Part shown: piece by piece, positions 11,382-23,152 of the stretch
How positions within the stretch are numbered: position 1 is the stretch's first letter
Layout of the letters: each line of letters begins with the position of its first letter
Assembly (NCBI RefSeq): GCF_022539315.1
Contig: NC_066336.1
Location: 620,001 to 684,000, forward strand
Reading direction: 5' to 3'
Length of the DNA: 64,000 bases
DNA from: Serinus canaria
Lineage: Eukaryota > Chordata > Aves > Passeriformes > Fringillidae
The notes under the pieces: model-generated
Told to the model about the DNA's origin: nothing
The model's input: the letters and a program-made list of their open reading frames with translations, nothing else
The model's database searches: none
Position numbers and translations under genes: made by a program

Positions 11382-11645
11382 TGGAATCACGGAACCATTT
11401 AAGGTCCCCAAGTCCAGCCGCCCACCCAGCCCCACCACTGTGGTCACCACTGACCGTGTCCTGTCCCCAAGTGCCACACCCAGGCTGTTTGAGCACTCCC
11501 AGGGATGGAACTCCACCAGTTCCCTGTACAGTCTGTCACGGTGATTTCCAGCCGCTCTGTGAAGAAATATTCCCTCATATCTCACCTAAACCTCCCCTGG
11601 AGCACCTTGAGGCCGTTCCCTGCAATCCTGGGATGCTGCATTTCC
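11382..11645 (-). mobile_element. CR1 LINE fragment
   Basis: The plus strand reads GGAATCACGGAACCATTTAAGG, AAGTGCCACACCCAGGCTGT, and AGGGATGGAACTCCACCAGT through AAATATTCCCTCATATC. This is the reversed CR1 3' region. It is clearly diverged, so probably an old copy. Confidence 0.85.
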
Positions 11646-12489
11646 TTTACTGACCCCAGGATGAACCAGGGGGTCCAAGCAGCCCATCCGTGGCCAGGGC
11701 TGGGAGCTCGGAGCAGCTCCTGGGGCTGTCCAGGCATTCCTCACTCATGCAGAGGCTGGAGCAGCCCCTCGCACACTGGGATGCTTTTCTGGCTGTTTCT
11801 GTTCATGGACAAAGTTCCTGGGTGAGAATTTTCCCTCCAGACTGGAGCTGTCCACGCTAAACAATGACAAAGTGGGAAGAAAATCAGGAGAGAACCAGAG
11901 CAGCATGAGAATGAAAAGCGCTGAACTCCAGGCAGCTCGCGCTTATTTTTCATAATTCCAGATCAACGCCAGCATCTCCAATTTTCTGCATTGTGCTGTA
12001 ATTTCCCTTAATGCTGAATTAGGTCCTAATCATTTGTATAATTTAAAATATTATTTCTTTGGGTGAGTGCAAAAGGTTCTGCAGGGTATTTTGGGGATTT
12101 TTTTTTCTTTTTCCGTGGAATGGTTTTATGAAAATTAGGCCTTTATAGGAGCATCCTTTACTTTAAAAAGGAGGGGAGGAACATTATTACTTACACAGAG
12201 GGCTAATGGGAGTGTAGCCATTCAGGCAATTTACTTTTTAACTGAGGATTACATTAAATACTTTCATTGTGGTGCCCAATCCCAATCACTCCTCCACACC
12301 TGCTCTCCCACAGGTGTTGGCACTGAAGTTTTGTTCCAGTCACTTCTCCCAGCTAAAATAAAGCCCTCCAAGAGCAGCCATCACCACACTGAGCGAAATT
12401 CTCTGCCTGGAAACCGCTGTAATTGAAAATCCTGCAGCCTCTGAGAAGCCAGCCCTGCGTTCCTGCAGGTGTTCTGCCCGGCCAGTGAA
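11646..12489. other. candidate conserved non-coding block
   Basis: No gene is seen. Positions 11970-12290 are AT-rich and of high complexity, for example CTGAATTAGGTCCTAATCAT and GCAATTTACTTTTTAACTGAG. They stand out from the GC-rich surroundings and resemble a developmental enhancer. Inference only. Confidence 0.35.
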
Positions 12490-12778
12490 TGGTGATTTAA
12501 AGGGTTAAGATTTTAGCCAAGGGTTAGAACCAATTCACATTGAAGTTAGTTACACCAACGACAGGTTAATGATTATTAGATGTTTAAGCCAAAGCTAATT
12601 GTTGTATTATGAACTCATTTGTAGGAGGAAGTGGAGCAAGTGAACTATTACAGGAACATACCGAAACCTGCAGAACAATGCCCAGAACTTGGACTCTGTC
12701 AATCCAGCACAAAGCAGGGCCTTGGATCGTGCCAGAGGGTCACAGAGACCTGACCAAAATGTTCCCGACTTCATCCCT
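12490..12778 (+). mobile_element. possible old LTR fragment
   Basis: Motifs such as TTGTTGTATTATGAACTCAT and CAATCCAGCACAAAG have the look of a degraded bird LTR directly upstream of LTR-B copy 2. No terminal motifs or target duplication could be set. It may instead be single-copy sequence. Confidence 0.25.
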
Positions 12779-13207
12779 TGTCAAGGACATATTTTCTGAA
12801 AAATCCTTTGCTTAGGATTTTTTCTCTTCCGAAGCTGAGAGGCCTCAGGAACGAAATGCAAACAATAATATCGTTTATTGTTACGATGTTTATTATTATT
12901 ACGATTCCTGCTGTGGAATGCAACTGGTGCATCTTTGATTGGTCTCATGTGGATTGTTTCCACTTGATGACCAATCACAGTCCAGCTGTCTCGGACTCTC
13001 TGGTCAGTCACAAGGTTTTATTATCATTCCATTCTTTTCTTTGCCAGCCTTCTGATGAAATCCTTTCTTCTATTCTTTAGTATAGTTTTAGTATATAATT
13101 TTATTTTAATATAATATATATAATAGAATATTAATCAGACTTCTGAACCATGGAGTCAAGATTCTCATCTCTTCCCTCATCCTGGGACCCCTGCAAACAC
13201 CACCACA
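12779..13207 (-). mobile_element. solo ERV LTR, family B copy 2 (429 bp)
   Basis: In reverse complement it starts TGTGGTGGTGTTTGC and ends CCTTGACA. It is flanked by ATCCCT (12773-12778) and ATCCCC (13208-13213), a 6-bp duplication with one change. It is longer than the other copies because of AT-rich insertions near 12870 and 13090. Confidence 0.88.
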
Positions 13208-13461
13208 ATCCCCGGGACCACTGACCCAATTCGAGACCACTGACCCAATTCAAGAGAAGAATTGCACACACTGAAGGACTAATGACCTCATTTTAATGCA
13301 GAGCAGGGATTATACACCTCCCAGCAGGGAGGTGCTGGGATTGTGCATTTGGATTATTTCGGGAAATAAAAAAAAGGCAAAAATCCTTGTGTCCTCTTCA
13401 GGACCATGGAGAGAGTCAACTTCTTTTAGAGGCTGGGTCTGGGTCTCTCCAAGGACACCCC
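13208..13461. other. spacer between inverted LTR-B copies
   Basis: 254 bp between two family-B LTRs in opposite orientation. It contains a short tandem duplication of GACCACTGACCCAATTC (13218-13255). No gene is seen. Confidence 0.5.
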
Positions 13462-13847
13462 TGTGGTTTTGTTCACAAGGGTCCCAGGATGAGGGAAGAG
13501 ACGAGAAAGTTGACTCCATGTATCAGAAGCTTGATTTATTATTCTAAGATAGATAATATATTAAAACTGTACTAAAAGAATAGAGGAAAGGATCTCACTA
13601 CAGAGCTAAGCTAAGAATAGAAAAAGAATGAATAACAAAGGTCTTCCCTCAGACTGAGACCGGCTGGCCAGGTGAACTGTGATTGGCTCTTAATTGGAAA
13701 CAGCCTGACGAGGCCAATCACAAATTCCCCTGTTGCATCCCACAGCAGCAGATAAGAATTGTTTACAGTTTGTTCCTGAGGCCTCTCAGCTTCTCAAGAG
13801 GGGAAAAATCCTAAAGAAAGGATTTTTCATAAAACATGTCGGTGACA
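13462..13847 (+). mobile_element. solo ERV LTR, family B copy 3 (386 bp)
   Basis: It begins TGTGGTTTTGTTC and ends GTCGGTGACA, with a perfect 6-bp duplication CACCCC (13456-13461 and 13848-13853). It has the same length as copy 1. Together with copy 2 it forms an inverted pair that could fold into a hairpin. Confidence 0.93.
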
Positions 13848-13853
13848 CACCCC

Positions 13854-15403
13854 TCTGCCACACATTTCAGGGATGCTCTCCCTCGTGTCGCCCTCCGCCG
13901 TAATAAACATCCCACTTTCTGACTTTGACTGGTTAGAGAGTCTTTGTCCATGATTTCCAGGTGGAAATCAACTGTGAGCCAGGCAGGAGCTGGGGATGTC
14001 CCAGAGCTGCCTGAGAGCAGGGGCTGCACGCTGGGTTTCACTCTGGATGTGCAGAAAGGGCTGAGGCTTTGCACACCCACCATCACCAGAGCAGCTCTGC
14101 AAATCCAGCTCTGCGTGAGCTCCAAGGATGGGGGCTGTGGGAAGTTTTCCATTTATCAATCCCAGGCATTTTTTCAGTGAATTCTTTAGCACTGCCACAA
14201 TTTTGTTCCCCTAGCCTGTCACTTCATTCTGCTTCAGAAAAAGTGAGAGAGGCTCCTGCAGGTTGGAGCCGCCAGGAATTGAAATATCCAGTTTTTCCCT
14301 GCCTTTAATGCACATGCGTTGAAGGGATGGGGAAAATCCCACCAAGGACAGGCCTTACCCAAGCTGCTGCTTAAAGGAGATTTTCCTGCCCCAGGGATGT
14401 GCTGAGGCACACCTTCTGCCCTGGAATCCAGGACTTCTCACCCCCAGAGCCTTGGGAAGCCCCTGCCCAGCACTGATGGACTCTCAGAAGCAGCTCTGGA
14501 GGTGGCACCTCCTCGTTTATGGCTGTGGCTCCCCCTGGCAAAGTGTGGGAGCTGGGAAGGAGCTCATCCATGAACCTGCAGCATCCCTCCCATCCTGGTA
14601 TTCCAAGAGAAAAGGGATCTCCCTCGCCTGCCCTGGAGCTGTTCAAGGCACCTCAGACATGCAGCCAAATGCCCAATCCCTCCCTCATCCTTGGGAACTA
14701 AGAGAAATTTTTCCCCATTTGAGAAGTTTGGGAACAGCCACAGAAATCATGGAAATTGGATGCATCACCTTTTTCATCTTCTGGGGCATGATCTCTTCTC
14801 CACAGCTCAGCAGGAATTTTTTTTTTTTTTTTTAAGTGTAAACAAAATGCTGAGAGAGGATAAAAGATCCCCCAGGAGTGAGCCCAGGCAGGGCACCAAA
14901 CATCGCTGATTCCATTTGGGCTGCGGATAAACTCCAACCTCATTTCTTATCTGGAAAGTTGCACTAATCCACCTTGGAGCCAACAATTCCAGTGGGGTAA
15001 GACCCTGGAATCAAAGGCACTCTGAGGATTTACACCAGCTCAAACCCACAGCAGACATGAGGTAATTGCAGTGAGAAGGGAATCAAAAAATGCCTTTTTT
15101 TTTTTTAATTTTTTTTTTTTTTAATTTTGTGCTGACAACTTTAAAACCACGCTTTTCATGTGTGAAATGGAAGATTTGTATAATTGCTCATCCTTTGAAC
15201 TCGGGTTTATTAAAACTGTGACGTGCACATTAAAATGCGATTATAGAGGAAGGGAGGAGAGAAACAGAGGGAGAAATTGCCACCCAGTGCAGGGACTGGC
15301 TGAGGAACAGCCGGGTTTGGTGGCAGGGCTGGGGTAAAGCTGCTCTAAGGGCACAAGGAAATTGGAGCTTTTACTGTTGGGTTGCTGCATCGGCCCCTGC
15401 CAA
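13854..15403. other. single-copy stretch, no gene seen
   Basis: No exon supported. A 17-nt T run lies near 14818-14834, and T-rich DNA with AATT steps at 15094-15126. Positions 15130-15250 are AT-rich and complex. Confidence 0.4.
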
Positions 15404-15409
15404 CGCCCT

Positions 15410-15793
15410 TGTCACTGACATGTTTTCTGAAAAATCCTTTCCTTAGGATTTTCCCCTCCTGAGAGCTGAGAGGCCTCAGGAACAAACTGTAAACAATTCT
15501 TATCTGCTGCTGTGGGATGCAACAGGGCAAATCTCTGATTGGCCCCGTCAAACTGTTTCCAATTAAGAGCCAATCACAGATCACCTGTCCGGGCCGGTCT
15601 CGGTCTGAGAAGAGTTTACTTTACATTCCTTTTCTATTCTTAGCTTAGCATGGTAGTGAAATCCTTCTCTCTATTCTTTTAGTATTGTTTTTATATATTA
15701 TCTATCATATAATAATAAATCGAGCCTTCTGATACATGGAGTCAACTTTGTCGTCTCTTCCCTCATCATGGGACCCCTGTGAACGGGGTAACA
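15410..15793 (-). mobile_element. solo ERV LTR, family B copy 4 (384 bp)
   Basis: The plus strand starts TGTCACTGACATG and ends GGGGTAACA. It is flanked by a perfect 6-bp duplication CGCCCT (15404-15409 and 15794-15799). No internal retroviral sequence adjoins it. Confidence 0.93.
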
Positions 15794-15947
15794 CGCCCTC
15801 CCTGCCCCAGAGGAGCCAGAGCCCAGCCTGGCCCCTCGTTTTTGGGGTGTTTGGTGTGCTCAGCTCCTGGTGACACCTGGGGACAGCACGTGGGGCTGCC
15901 AGGGCCCCGATTCAGGAGTCACTGCAGCCCCTGGCCAGGGCTCATGG

Positions 15948-16128
15948 TGACAAGGGGATGTCCCCACAGCCCAGCCCCTGGTGACAGCACAGCAGGCCCA
16001 GGGATGTCCCCACACCCCCTGGTGACAGGGGCACAGCGATATCCCCACAGCCCCTGGTGACAGCACAGCAGGCACAGCGATGTCCCCACAGCCCCTGGTG
16101 ACAGGGGCACAGCGATGTCCCCACAGCC
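15948..16128. repeat. 35/41-bp alternating tandem repeat
   Basis: GATGTCCCCACAGCCCCTGGTGACA-type units have anchors near 15975, 16016, 16051 and 16092. Spacing alternates 41, 35, 41, which suggests a 76-bp higher-order unit. Confidence 0.85.
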
Positions 16129-16164
16129 CAGCCCAGCTCAGCAGCTGCTCCCAGAGCTCCCCGA

Positions 16165-16400
16165 TTCCCACCAAGGCTGGAGTGAGTCCAGGGCAGGGAA
16201 CAGAGCTGGGAAGGGGCTGGAGCCCCAGGAGAGGCTGAGGGAGCTGGGAAGGGGCTGGAGAGTTCCCGAGGGAGCTGGGAAGGGGCTGGAGAGTTCCTGA
16301 GGGAGCTGGGAAGGGGCTCAGCCTGGAGCAAAGGAGGCTCAGGGGGGACCTTGTGGCTCTGCACAGCTCCTGCCAGGAGGGGACAGCCGGGGGGGTTGGG
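16165..16400 (+). mobile_element. CR1 LINE fragment with internal duplication
   Basis: CR1 text includes GAGTCCAGGGCAGGGAACAG, GGGGCTCAGCCTGGAG and AGGAGGCTCAGGGGGGACC. GAGCTGGGAAGGGGCTGGAG is repeated four times (16203, 16241, 16272, 16303), so this copy also carries an in-element tandem expansion. Confidence 0.85.
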
Positions 16401-17514
16401 GGTCAGACTTGGGATTCCACCCAAAACCTCAGTCCTGGCCCCACAGCTGCTTCCCACTGAGGAGAAAAAAGATGTAAGGTAAATTTGGTGCAAGCAAAAG
16501 AAAACGTGCCAGGGTTGTTTGGGCTTTGGGCTGGGCTGCAGTGGCTGTCAGTGCTGAGAGCATTTTTGCAATGCCTGCAAGGATCGGCTGGGAATGGTGC
16601 TGGGACAGGCCAGGCCATTGCTGCAGTCACCTCATTATTGCTGCTCAGAATGGGATGGAGGCAGAAAAGGGAGAAAAAAGTGTTTAAACTGACAAGCTCT
16701 TTCTTTAATTTTAATTCGCTCTAAATCCCATCTCTCTGGATTTACATGGCTCATGAACAGCGTGTGCCACGGAGCAGAACAAAAGCATTGAACACTGGGG
16801 ATAAATCCTGATTTATCCCCAGCAGGATGAATCCTGCTGCTGGGCTGGCAGGGCTGGAGCCCCGTGGCACCTCTGAGAGCCAAGATGGGGACAGGCACCA
16901 GGGAAAAATGGGGAGGAAAAGCCAACCCCTGCTGCAAGGCAGAGCAGCTGGCAGCCCTTGATGGCAGGAAATCCAGGACTCCTGAACAGCTGACCAGTGT
17001 GATCCAGGAGAAGCCTCTGTTGTTTACATTGCACACACATTTATAGATTCTGCAGACTGCTGGATTGGTGCCTTTGTCTTGCTCTCTGTTTTCTGCCTGC
17101 ATTTCTCAGAGTGTGGGGTTGGTCACAGTGCAGGTGTTTCACAGCCCTCTGTTATCCTGTTCTTGTGGTCTTGGTGTTCGGTTTCTCAGCCTGTTCTTTC
17201 TTCATGTGCACAATTTATGTTCCAGTAGCCTTGAGGAATCCCTGAGGCTTTGATGGCAGGCTCAGGAGCAGGCTGGTGGTGCCCACTATGGCCTAACCCT
17301 GCAAATCCATCGCAGCAGCCTTCCAGCTGAGGGGGTTCTGTGCCCCCTGGGACAGCCCTCCCTCCTCTCCCAGCTCGGGCAGAGGCAGCCAGGAGCTGCA
17401 GGGATGTGCTGGGCTGGCTCTGCAGAGTAAAGGCAGAGAGGGAGAGGAGGAATGGTGAAGGCAGTGCTGGTGCAGAGGTCCCAAAGACACGACTGGGCCA
17501 AGAAGGGGAAGGAG
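16401..17514. other. single-copy stretch, no gene seen
   Basis: No supported exon or repeat. The sequence is mixed, with TTTATCCCCAGCAGGATGAA (16814 onward) as a small internal duplication of the preceding text. Confidence 0.4.
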
Positions 17515-17765
17515 ACACAAGGGAATTCAGCCTGGAGCAGAGAAAGCTCTGGGGTGAGCCCATTGTGGCCTCCCAGGGCCTGAAAGCAAACTGCTGCTTC
17601 TTCTCTCCCCCCCTCAATCCTTGGAGCAAGTCTTAAAGGTGCAAAAGTTATTATTCAGCATAAACAGAACAAGACGACTGGGGATAAAAGCATCATCCAG
17701 TCAACCCCGGACAGTGGGCTTTAGGGTCCCTTCCAACCCAAAGCATCCCAGGATTCCCTGATTCC
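17515..17765 (+). mobile_element. CR1 LINE fragments, interrupted
   Basis: 17515-17590 matches the CR1 segment GGGAATTCAGCCTGGAGCAG...GGCCTCCCAGGGCCTG. 17697-17765 matches the CR1 tail TAGGGTCCCTTCCAACCC. Unrelated sequence separates the two, so the copy is rearranged. Confidence 0.7.
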
Positions 17766-18922
17766 CAGGCAGCAGCCAAGATCCTTTGGATGTGATCACC
17801 TCTGTGTGTTCTGGGGTCTGAAACCACTCGTCAGTGTTTCCCTATAAATCAGAAAACCATGGATCATCCCAGAAGAGCCCCCTGTAACATCAATGACAGC
17901 GAATTGGTGCCCCCATCCCTCCCCTCACGTTCACCACTGCTCTGGCACGGTGACACCAGTGACAAAGCCATCAGTTACTGCTGCTGCTCTCCAGCTCCCC
18001 CGCGCCTTCCAGCAATGCCTCAGGAATGATTAATTAAAGGGAAAAACAAAAGACAGTGACTTAATTCAGAGGCACAACAGCTTTAGCAATGGAGCCTTGT
18101 TATTTGTCTATTTTTTAATGTAGTTCTTGCAGAAACTCTTCATTTTCATACGAATGCAGCAGGGAAATGTCCCCGTGTGCGCCACTGGGACCGGGATAAT
18201 TAATGGATCTAATGTGAAAGTTTAAGGTTCATTAGGTTTGGAATTCCAGCAGGTTTTTAATCAAGCATGTTCCAGCAAATCATTAAAAGCTAAACACAAT
18301 TTGTAAAATGCTGCAGTGCTGGGAGCTGGCTGAGGGCAGGGACTGTGGCACTTCTGGCACCTGTCACATCAGGCAGGACAGCGACAGGTGACAAAACCCG
18401 AGGTGTCCTTGGCAGGGAGCAGAGGGAGCTGGGAAGGCGCCGATTTCCCGATCATGGTGACAATGAAGGGACAGCCAAGTCAGAGTCAGTGGTGGCAGGG
18501 TGATGTCCCCTCCCTGCCATTAACATGTCACTCATCACAAGGTGTTAATTATGGCACAACGGGCCTCTGGCAGCTCGGCCATGCTGGGAGATTCCCGGAA
18601 TTCCCAATCCCAGCAGGACAGAGAGGCTGAGCAGGGACTGCTGTCCCCAGCCAGGCCCTGGCAGTGAGGCACCCAGGAATGCCAGTGACCCTGGGACACA
18701 GCAGGGTGCCCTCAGCCAGGCCAGCATGTCCCGAGCTGAAGGGTTTGGCTCATTCCTCATTGATAAATGTCTGGGATCCCAAAGAAAACAGCGCCAGGAG
18801 CAGCTGTGCCAGCCCCGTCTGGCACTGAGCAGGACTCTGAAGGAGCTTTGGCACAGGATACAAACCCGCAGCCCCTAAGGAATCCTAGAGACTCAAACAG
18901 TGAGGAATTCTGTCTCCCCAAA
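17766..18922. other. candidate conserved non-coding block
   Basis: No gene is seen. 18000-18310 is the most enhancer-like block of the left half. It is AT-rich and complex with repeated homeodomain-type cores (GATTAATTAAAGG, GATAATTAATGG, GTTTTTAATCAAGC). No alignment was possible. Confidence 0.4.
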
Positions 18923-19480
18923 TGTGGAGTCCGGCTGTTTGTCTCTGTCCCCACACACGCTTAGGCACCTTTTCTTCGGCCCACCTTTGCCAGTTGCCGG
19001 GGTCTCTCTCTCTCTAGCTGGTCAGAGTGACCCAGAGAAAAGTTCAAAAGTTTCTTTTCCCAGCCCGGTACTTGAAGAAGGAGTCAGGGCTCTTCATTTT
19101 TCGGTCTGATGGTTATTTATTACATCTTATCTATAAAATTCTTTCTCCCTGTCCAGCCGAGGTGAGTTTGAATTTCCCTTTCTTCCTCGGGCAGGCTGTG
19201 AGGATTTACCTGGTGCCCTCCAGCACTGGCTTTGGTCCTGCACCTCCCACCAGCCCAGCTGGGATCCCTCAGGCAGCCCTGGCTGGAGGTGCCACCTTGC
19301 ACTCAAAGAATTCTGGCAACAACATCTGATCTTTATTTTATCAGTTTGCTTTACTCTTCCCTGTCTCCTGCAGATGTTGTCATCCCTCTGCTGGAACCCG
19401 GGATCAGAGCTCAAGGGCAATCCCAGATCTGACTGCCCCAGTCCCTTCTGGTGCTGACATTTCTGGGACAATTCACCAGG
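18923..19480. mobile_element. probable ERV LTR, boundaries uncertain
   Basis: Sequence such as AGTTTCTTTTCCCAGCCCGG and GGTTATTTATTACATCTTATC resembles a bird retroviral LTR. TGTGGAGTCCGG at 18923 could be an LTR terminus. No target duplication was found, and orientation is unclear. Confidence 0.4.
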
Positions 19481-20959
19481 CATGACAGAAAACCTCCTCC
19501 TGTACCAAACCAATGCTGAACAGCAATATTTGGGTTTATAAGGAATTGTAAGGGGTGGGGAGTGCTGAACATCAGCATTTGGATTAATATCAGCTGGATA
19601 TCAACAGGGTGTCTTCATTCCCCACCTTGAGCATTTCATCTGCCCACAGAAGAGGAAAAAAAAGAGATTAAAAGGAAACATTTTTGCAAGCTCTGCTTAG
19701 AAGGAAAATGCTTTTTTCCTCATTGCTCTTCTGCTTCTAAACCTAACCCTCCTAAAGCTCTGTGTGGCCCTGACACCCTCCTGGAGGTGCCTTTTAAATT
19801 GTGTTTCTTTCATGTCCCACTCTGAACCAAACATCTCTGGCCTTGTTTCTGTTACAGGAGATGAGAATTCCCAAGGATTTATTGTGGCAGGTGACACTGA
19901 GGAGGCAGCTGAGTTTATTACTGCTTTGAAGACCGTTCATTTATTCTTTTCATGTCCAAAACATCACAAAATGGGTTGAATCCCTATTCTAGAAGGGTCT
20001 AAACAAATCCCAGTTTGTTTTTTGGGTTTGCAGCTCTCCATGGAAGGCCCAGCCCTGGCTCTGGCTCCTCCTGACTGCCAAGTGAGGACACTTTGGATGA
20101 CCCAGGGATCTGCTCCACCACTTGTTGGAAATGGGGCAGGGACTGGTGACTTTTAAGGGATGTGACTTTTCCAGTCGTGCTCATTCCATCACTGTGATTA
20201 TTCCACAGCTTTCAGAGTGTTAAAACCCAACTTTACACATTTTTGGGGCTTCTGAAAATGGTCTGGTGTCCAATTCCATAATAAAAGCACATCCTCTGCC
20301 CCCAAAAGTTCATGGCTGGGCCATTTTCACAGCTCCTTGTTTATTTTCCCCTGGTTTAGGTCGCGCTCAAGTCTCAGCTTTGTCCTGAGTGCCATCACAA
20401 ATGTCATTAAAGTTCCCTCCCTGAGTCACATTTCACATCCACCCTCCTCCTCCCCACAGCACCTTCTCAAAATGTGAATATCAGCAGTGATTTATGGGGT
20501 ACTTTCACTGTTTCTGACACTGTGTTGAGCATCTGCTCTTTGATTTGCACTTCAGCACCGTGGAAATTTAACTTGAACAGTCTCTGTAGCATTTCCCATT
20601 ACTTTTGATTATGAAATGGGGGGAAATTCAGTGAACTTTGCCAATCTGCTTTTGATAGGTTTCATGGCTTTTATATTTCTGTACGATGGGAGATTTGTGG
20701 GAGGAAAAGATCTGATTCCTGATGGGGCACGGATCATGCAGCAGGAATTATGGCATTTGTCCTGACACAATGGTTGTTCCCCCTCTAATTGCACAGAATC
20801 AACCTCACTAATGATCAAACCCTTTCTTCTCCTCCGACCCCGAGCACACACAGCCCTGGAAGTTTCACTCTCATCCCAGAAAGGAGATGAAAACACACAA
20901 GGCTGGGAGCAGGGAAGGGAAAGATGGATCAGTCTGAGGTTATTCCTCTGCTGTCCTGG
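19481..20959. other. single-copy stretch, no gene seen
   Basis: No supported gene. Long single-copy sequence of moderate AT content. 20490-20680 has a complex AT-rich texture and could be conserved. Confidence 0.4.
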
Positions 20960-21205
20960 TATTGTAAGGGGAACCTCGCTCTCTCATCCTCTTTTACTCT
21001 CTCATCCTCTTTCCCACACTCTTGCCTTCTCTCTCTTTGCCTCTCTCTCCCTCTTTGGGGCTGCTCTGAGCTGTGTTTGGCAGCTCCCAGCAGGGCCCTG
21101 CCCCCAGGCCCTTGGCAATAAACCCCAAGTTCCAAGCCCTGCCTTCAGAGAGCTCTGGTGTCCGTCCGTCTGTCCCCACTGCCCTACCCCCGTCTTTCCT
21201 ACACA
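20960..21205 (+). mobile_element. possible LTR R-U5 fragment
   Basis: A pyrimidine-rich stretch leads to GGCAATAAACCCCAAGTTCC and then CTTCAGAGAGCTCTGGTGTC. That is the layout of a retroviral polyadenylation signal followed by R-U5. Boundaries and target duplication are not resolved. Confidence 0.4.
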
Positions 21206-22609
21206 TTCCCATCTTTGCACATCCATGATTTGGGCAGGAATTGCTGCTGCTCCCAGCACAAACAAACCCTCTCTGCCCCAGAGCTGCAGCTCCCCCCATT
21301 CCCAGCACATCCAGGCTCCCCCAGAGCCCAGCTGGGATGTGCCAGGATGCTCCTGGCTGGGGTTGTCTCCACCTGACAGCTCCTGCCTGAGCTGGGCCTT
21401 TTGCTCTTGTTTCAGCTCCACTTGGCAGGTTTGCTCCTCTTCCAAGGGTCCTCAGCTCTGGAGCTCCCAGTGCAGATTTCAGTCAGGGAGTTTTACATCA
21501 TTCCAGGCCCACAATCAATTTCCAATGGTGATTTGTGGCTCCCCCGGAGCTGCACCTGTCTGACAGAGATCTGGGGTTAACTACATCCCTTTCCATCCTT
21601 CTCCTGGTGCAGAGGGCTCTGCCAGCCTCTGCTTCACAGCACAAATCATTATTTTTGGCTGCTTTGTCATTTTTGAGCTTGATGTCTAAAGGGTTTTGAT
21701 AGCCCCAGCACAGTTGCCATTACAGCAGGCTGCCCATGAATCCATTCACCAGCTCTGTGCATCCAGGGAATTTTGCTGACATCTTTGGATGACTGGCACT
21801 GCAGAGCTGCCTTTGGAAATGAACACAAATGGAGCTGATTTTCAGGCTCGGCTGGAAAATCTACATCCCGAGGAGGAATTTTTTTTTTTTTCTTTTTTTT
21901 GGTTGTTTTAATGTTTTAATATCTCCCAATTAACATGGAAAATTTCTTTTGAAGAGCTTTGGTCTGGGAGACAGATCAAACAGGAGCAGCCTCTGTGGAG
22001 GATTCGAGGATGAAGAGTAAGAAAAGGTCAGATTGATGCTGGGCTGCCATCAGTGCAAGTGTTCCCTTGAAGACTGGATTTTTAAAGGTCCTTTGGCATC
22101 TAATGATGTCAAATGATGTCCCAGGGTCCTGTGCTGTGTTTGAAGGCATGTCCAGCCTGTTACACACCGATGGCTCAGAAATGTGCCCTCCCCTCCTGGG
22201 AGGCTCCAGCAGCTCGGGGATGCTGCCCCAGGCAGCTGCTGATGCCCAGGAGTCCTGAGCAAGGACAGGTCCCTCCCTGTACAGATGGATTTCCCCTTTT
22301 CCACCTACGGTGTGGGAGCTTTGCTTCCATAATTTAATGTGTGAGCACAGCCAGGCTCTCAGGGACGGACCAGAGGGGTTCCAGAGCTGAATGATCCCAC
22401 CTGGATTTGCCTTCCAAACTGGAAGCTCCTCCCATCAGTTCTGGTGCTTTCTGCCCCACTTTTACCCCTCCTAACCTCTCCTTCTCCATAACTGGGCTTT
22501 GCCCTGTGGCTGTTACAGGAGGAGCTGTCTGAATCTTCGCATAATTAATTATTTTCAGAGATGGGGACCTGGGACTTGATTGAATTTGGGGCACAGCAGC
22601 CTGAAAATG
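21206..22609. other. single-copy stretch, no gene seen
   Basis: No gene supported. 21630-21960 is complex and AT-leaning, with a T-rich tract at 21880-21899, and may include conserved non-coding DNA. Confidence 0.4.
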
Positions 22610-22760
22610 GGTATAAAATCCCACTCTGGTTTGGGTGGGAGGGAGCATAAAGCTCATCCATTCCACCCCAGCCTTGGGCAGGGACCCCTTCCACTGTCCC
22701 AGGGTTCTCCAAGCCCCATCCAGCCTGGCTTTGGACACTTCCAGGAATGGGCAAACTGGA
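22610..22760 (-). mobile_element. CR1 LINE 3'-end fragment
   Basis: The plus strand reads CTGGTTTGGGTGGGAGGG, CTTGGGCAGGGACCCCTTCC and CCATCCAGCCTGGCTTTG, the reversed CR1 tail. It ends almost exactly where LTR-B copy 5 begins. Confidence 0.85.
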
Positions 22761-22765
22761 CAAAC

Positions 22766-23152
22766 TGGTCATATTTTCTGAAAAATCCCTTCTCCAGGAT
22801 TTCTTCTCCCGGGAAGCTGAGAAGCCTCAGAGAAAAATGAAAACAATAATTATCTGATTGCTTCTCCTGTGTTTTGCTGCTTTGGAATGTGGTCGGAGAT
22901 TGTTTCTCCAACATGTGAATTGTTTTTTACTTAAAGACCAATCCCAGTCAGGCTGTGTCGGGACTCTGGAAGAGGTCATGAGTTTTTCTTTCCATCTTTT
23001 TAAGCCTTCTGTAAGTATTCCTTCTCTGTTCTTTAGTATAGCTTAGTACAGCATACTTTAATATAATATCATAAAAGAATAAATTAGCCTTCTAAGAACA
23101 TGCAGTCAGATTCATCATTTCCTTCCTGCCATGGGGGACCCCGAAAAGACCA
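22766..23152 (-). mobile_element. solo ERV LTR, family B copy 5
   Basis: It shares ATATTTTCTGAAAAATCC, the CCAATC-bearing middle and TTCATCATTTCCTTCC...GGGGGACCCC with the other family-B copies, and is most like copy 7. Both ends are diverged and no target duplication is clear. Edges are approximate. Confidence 0.8.
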
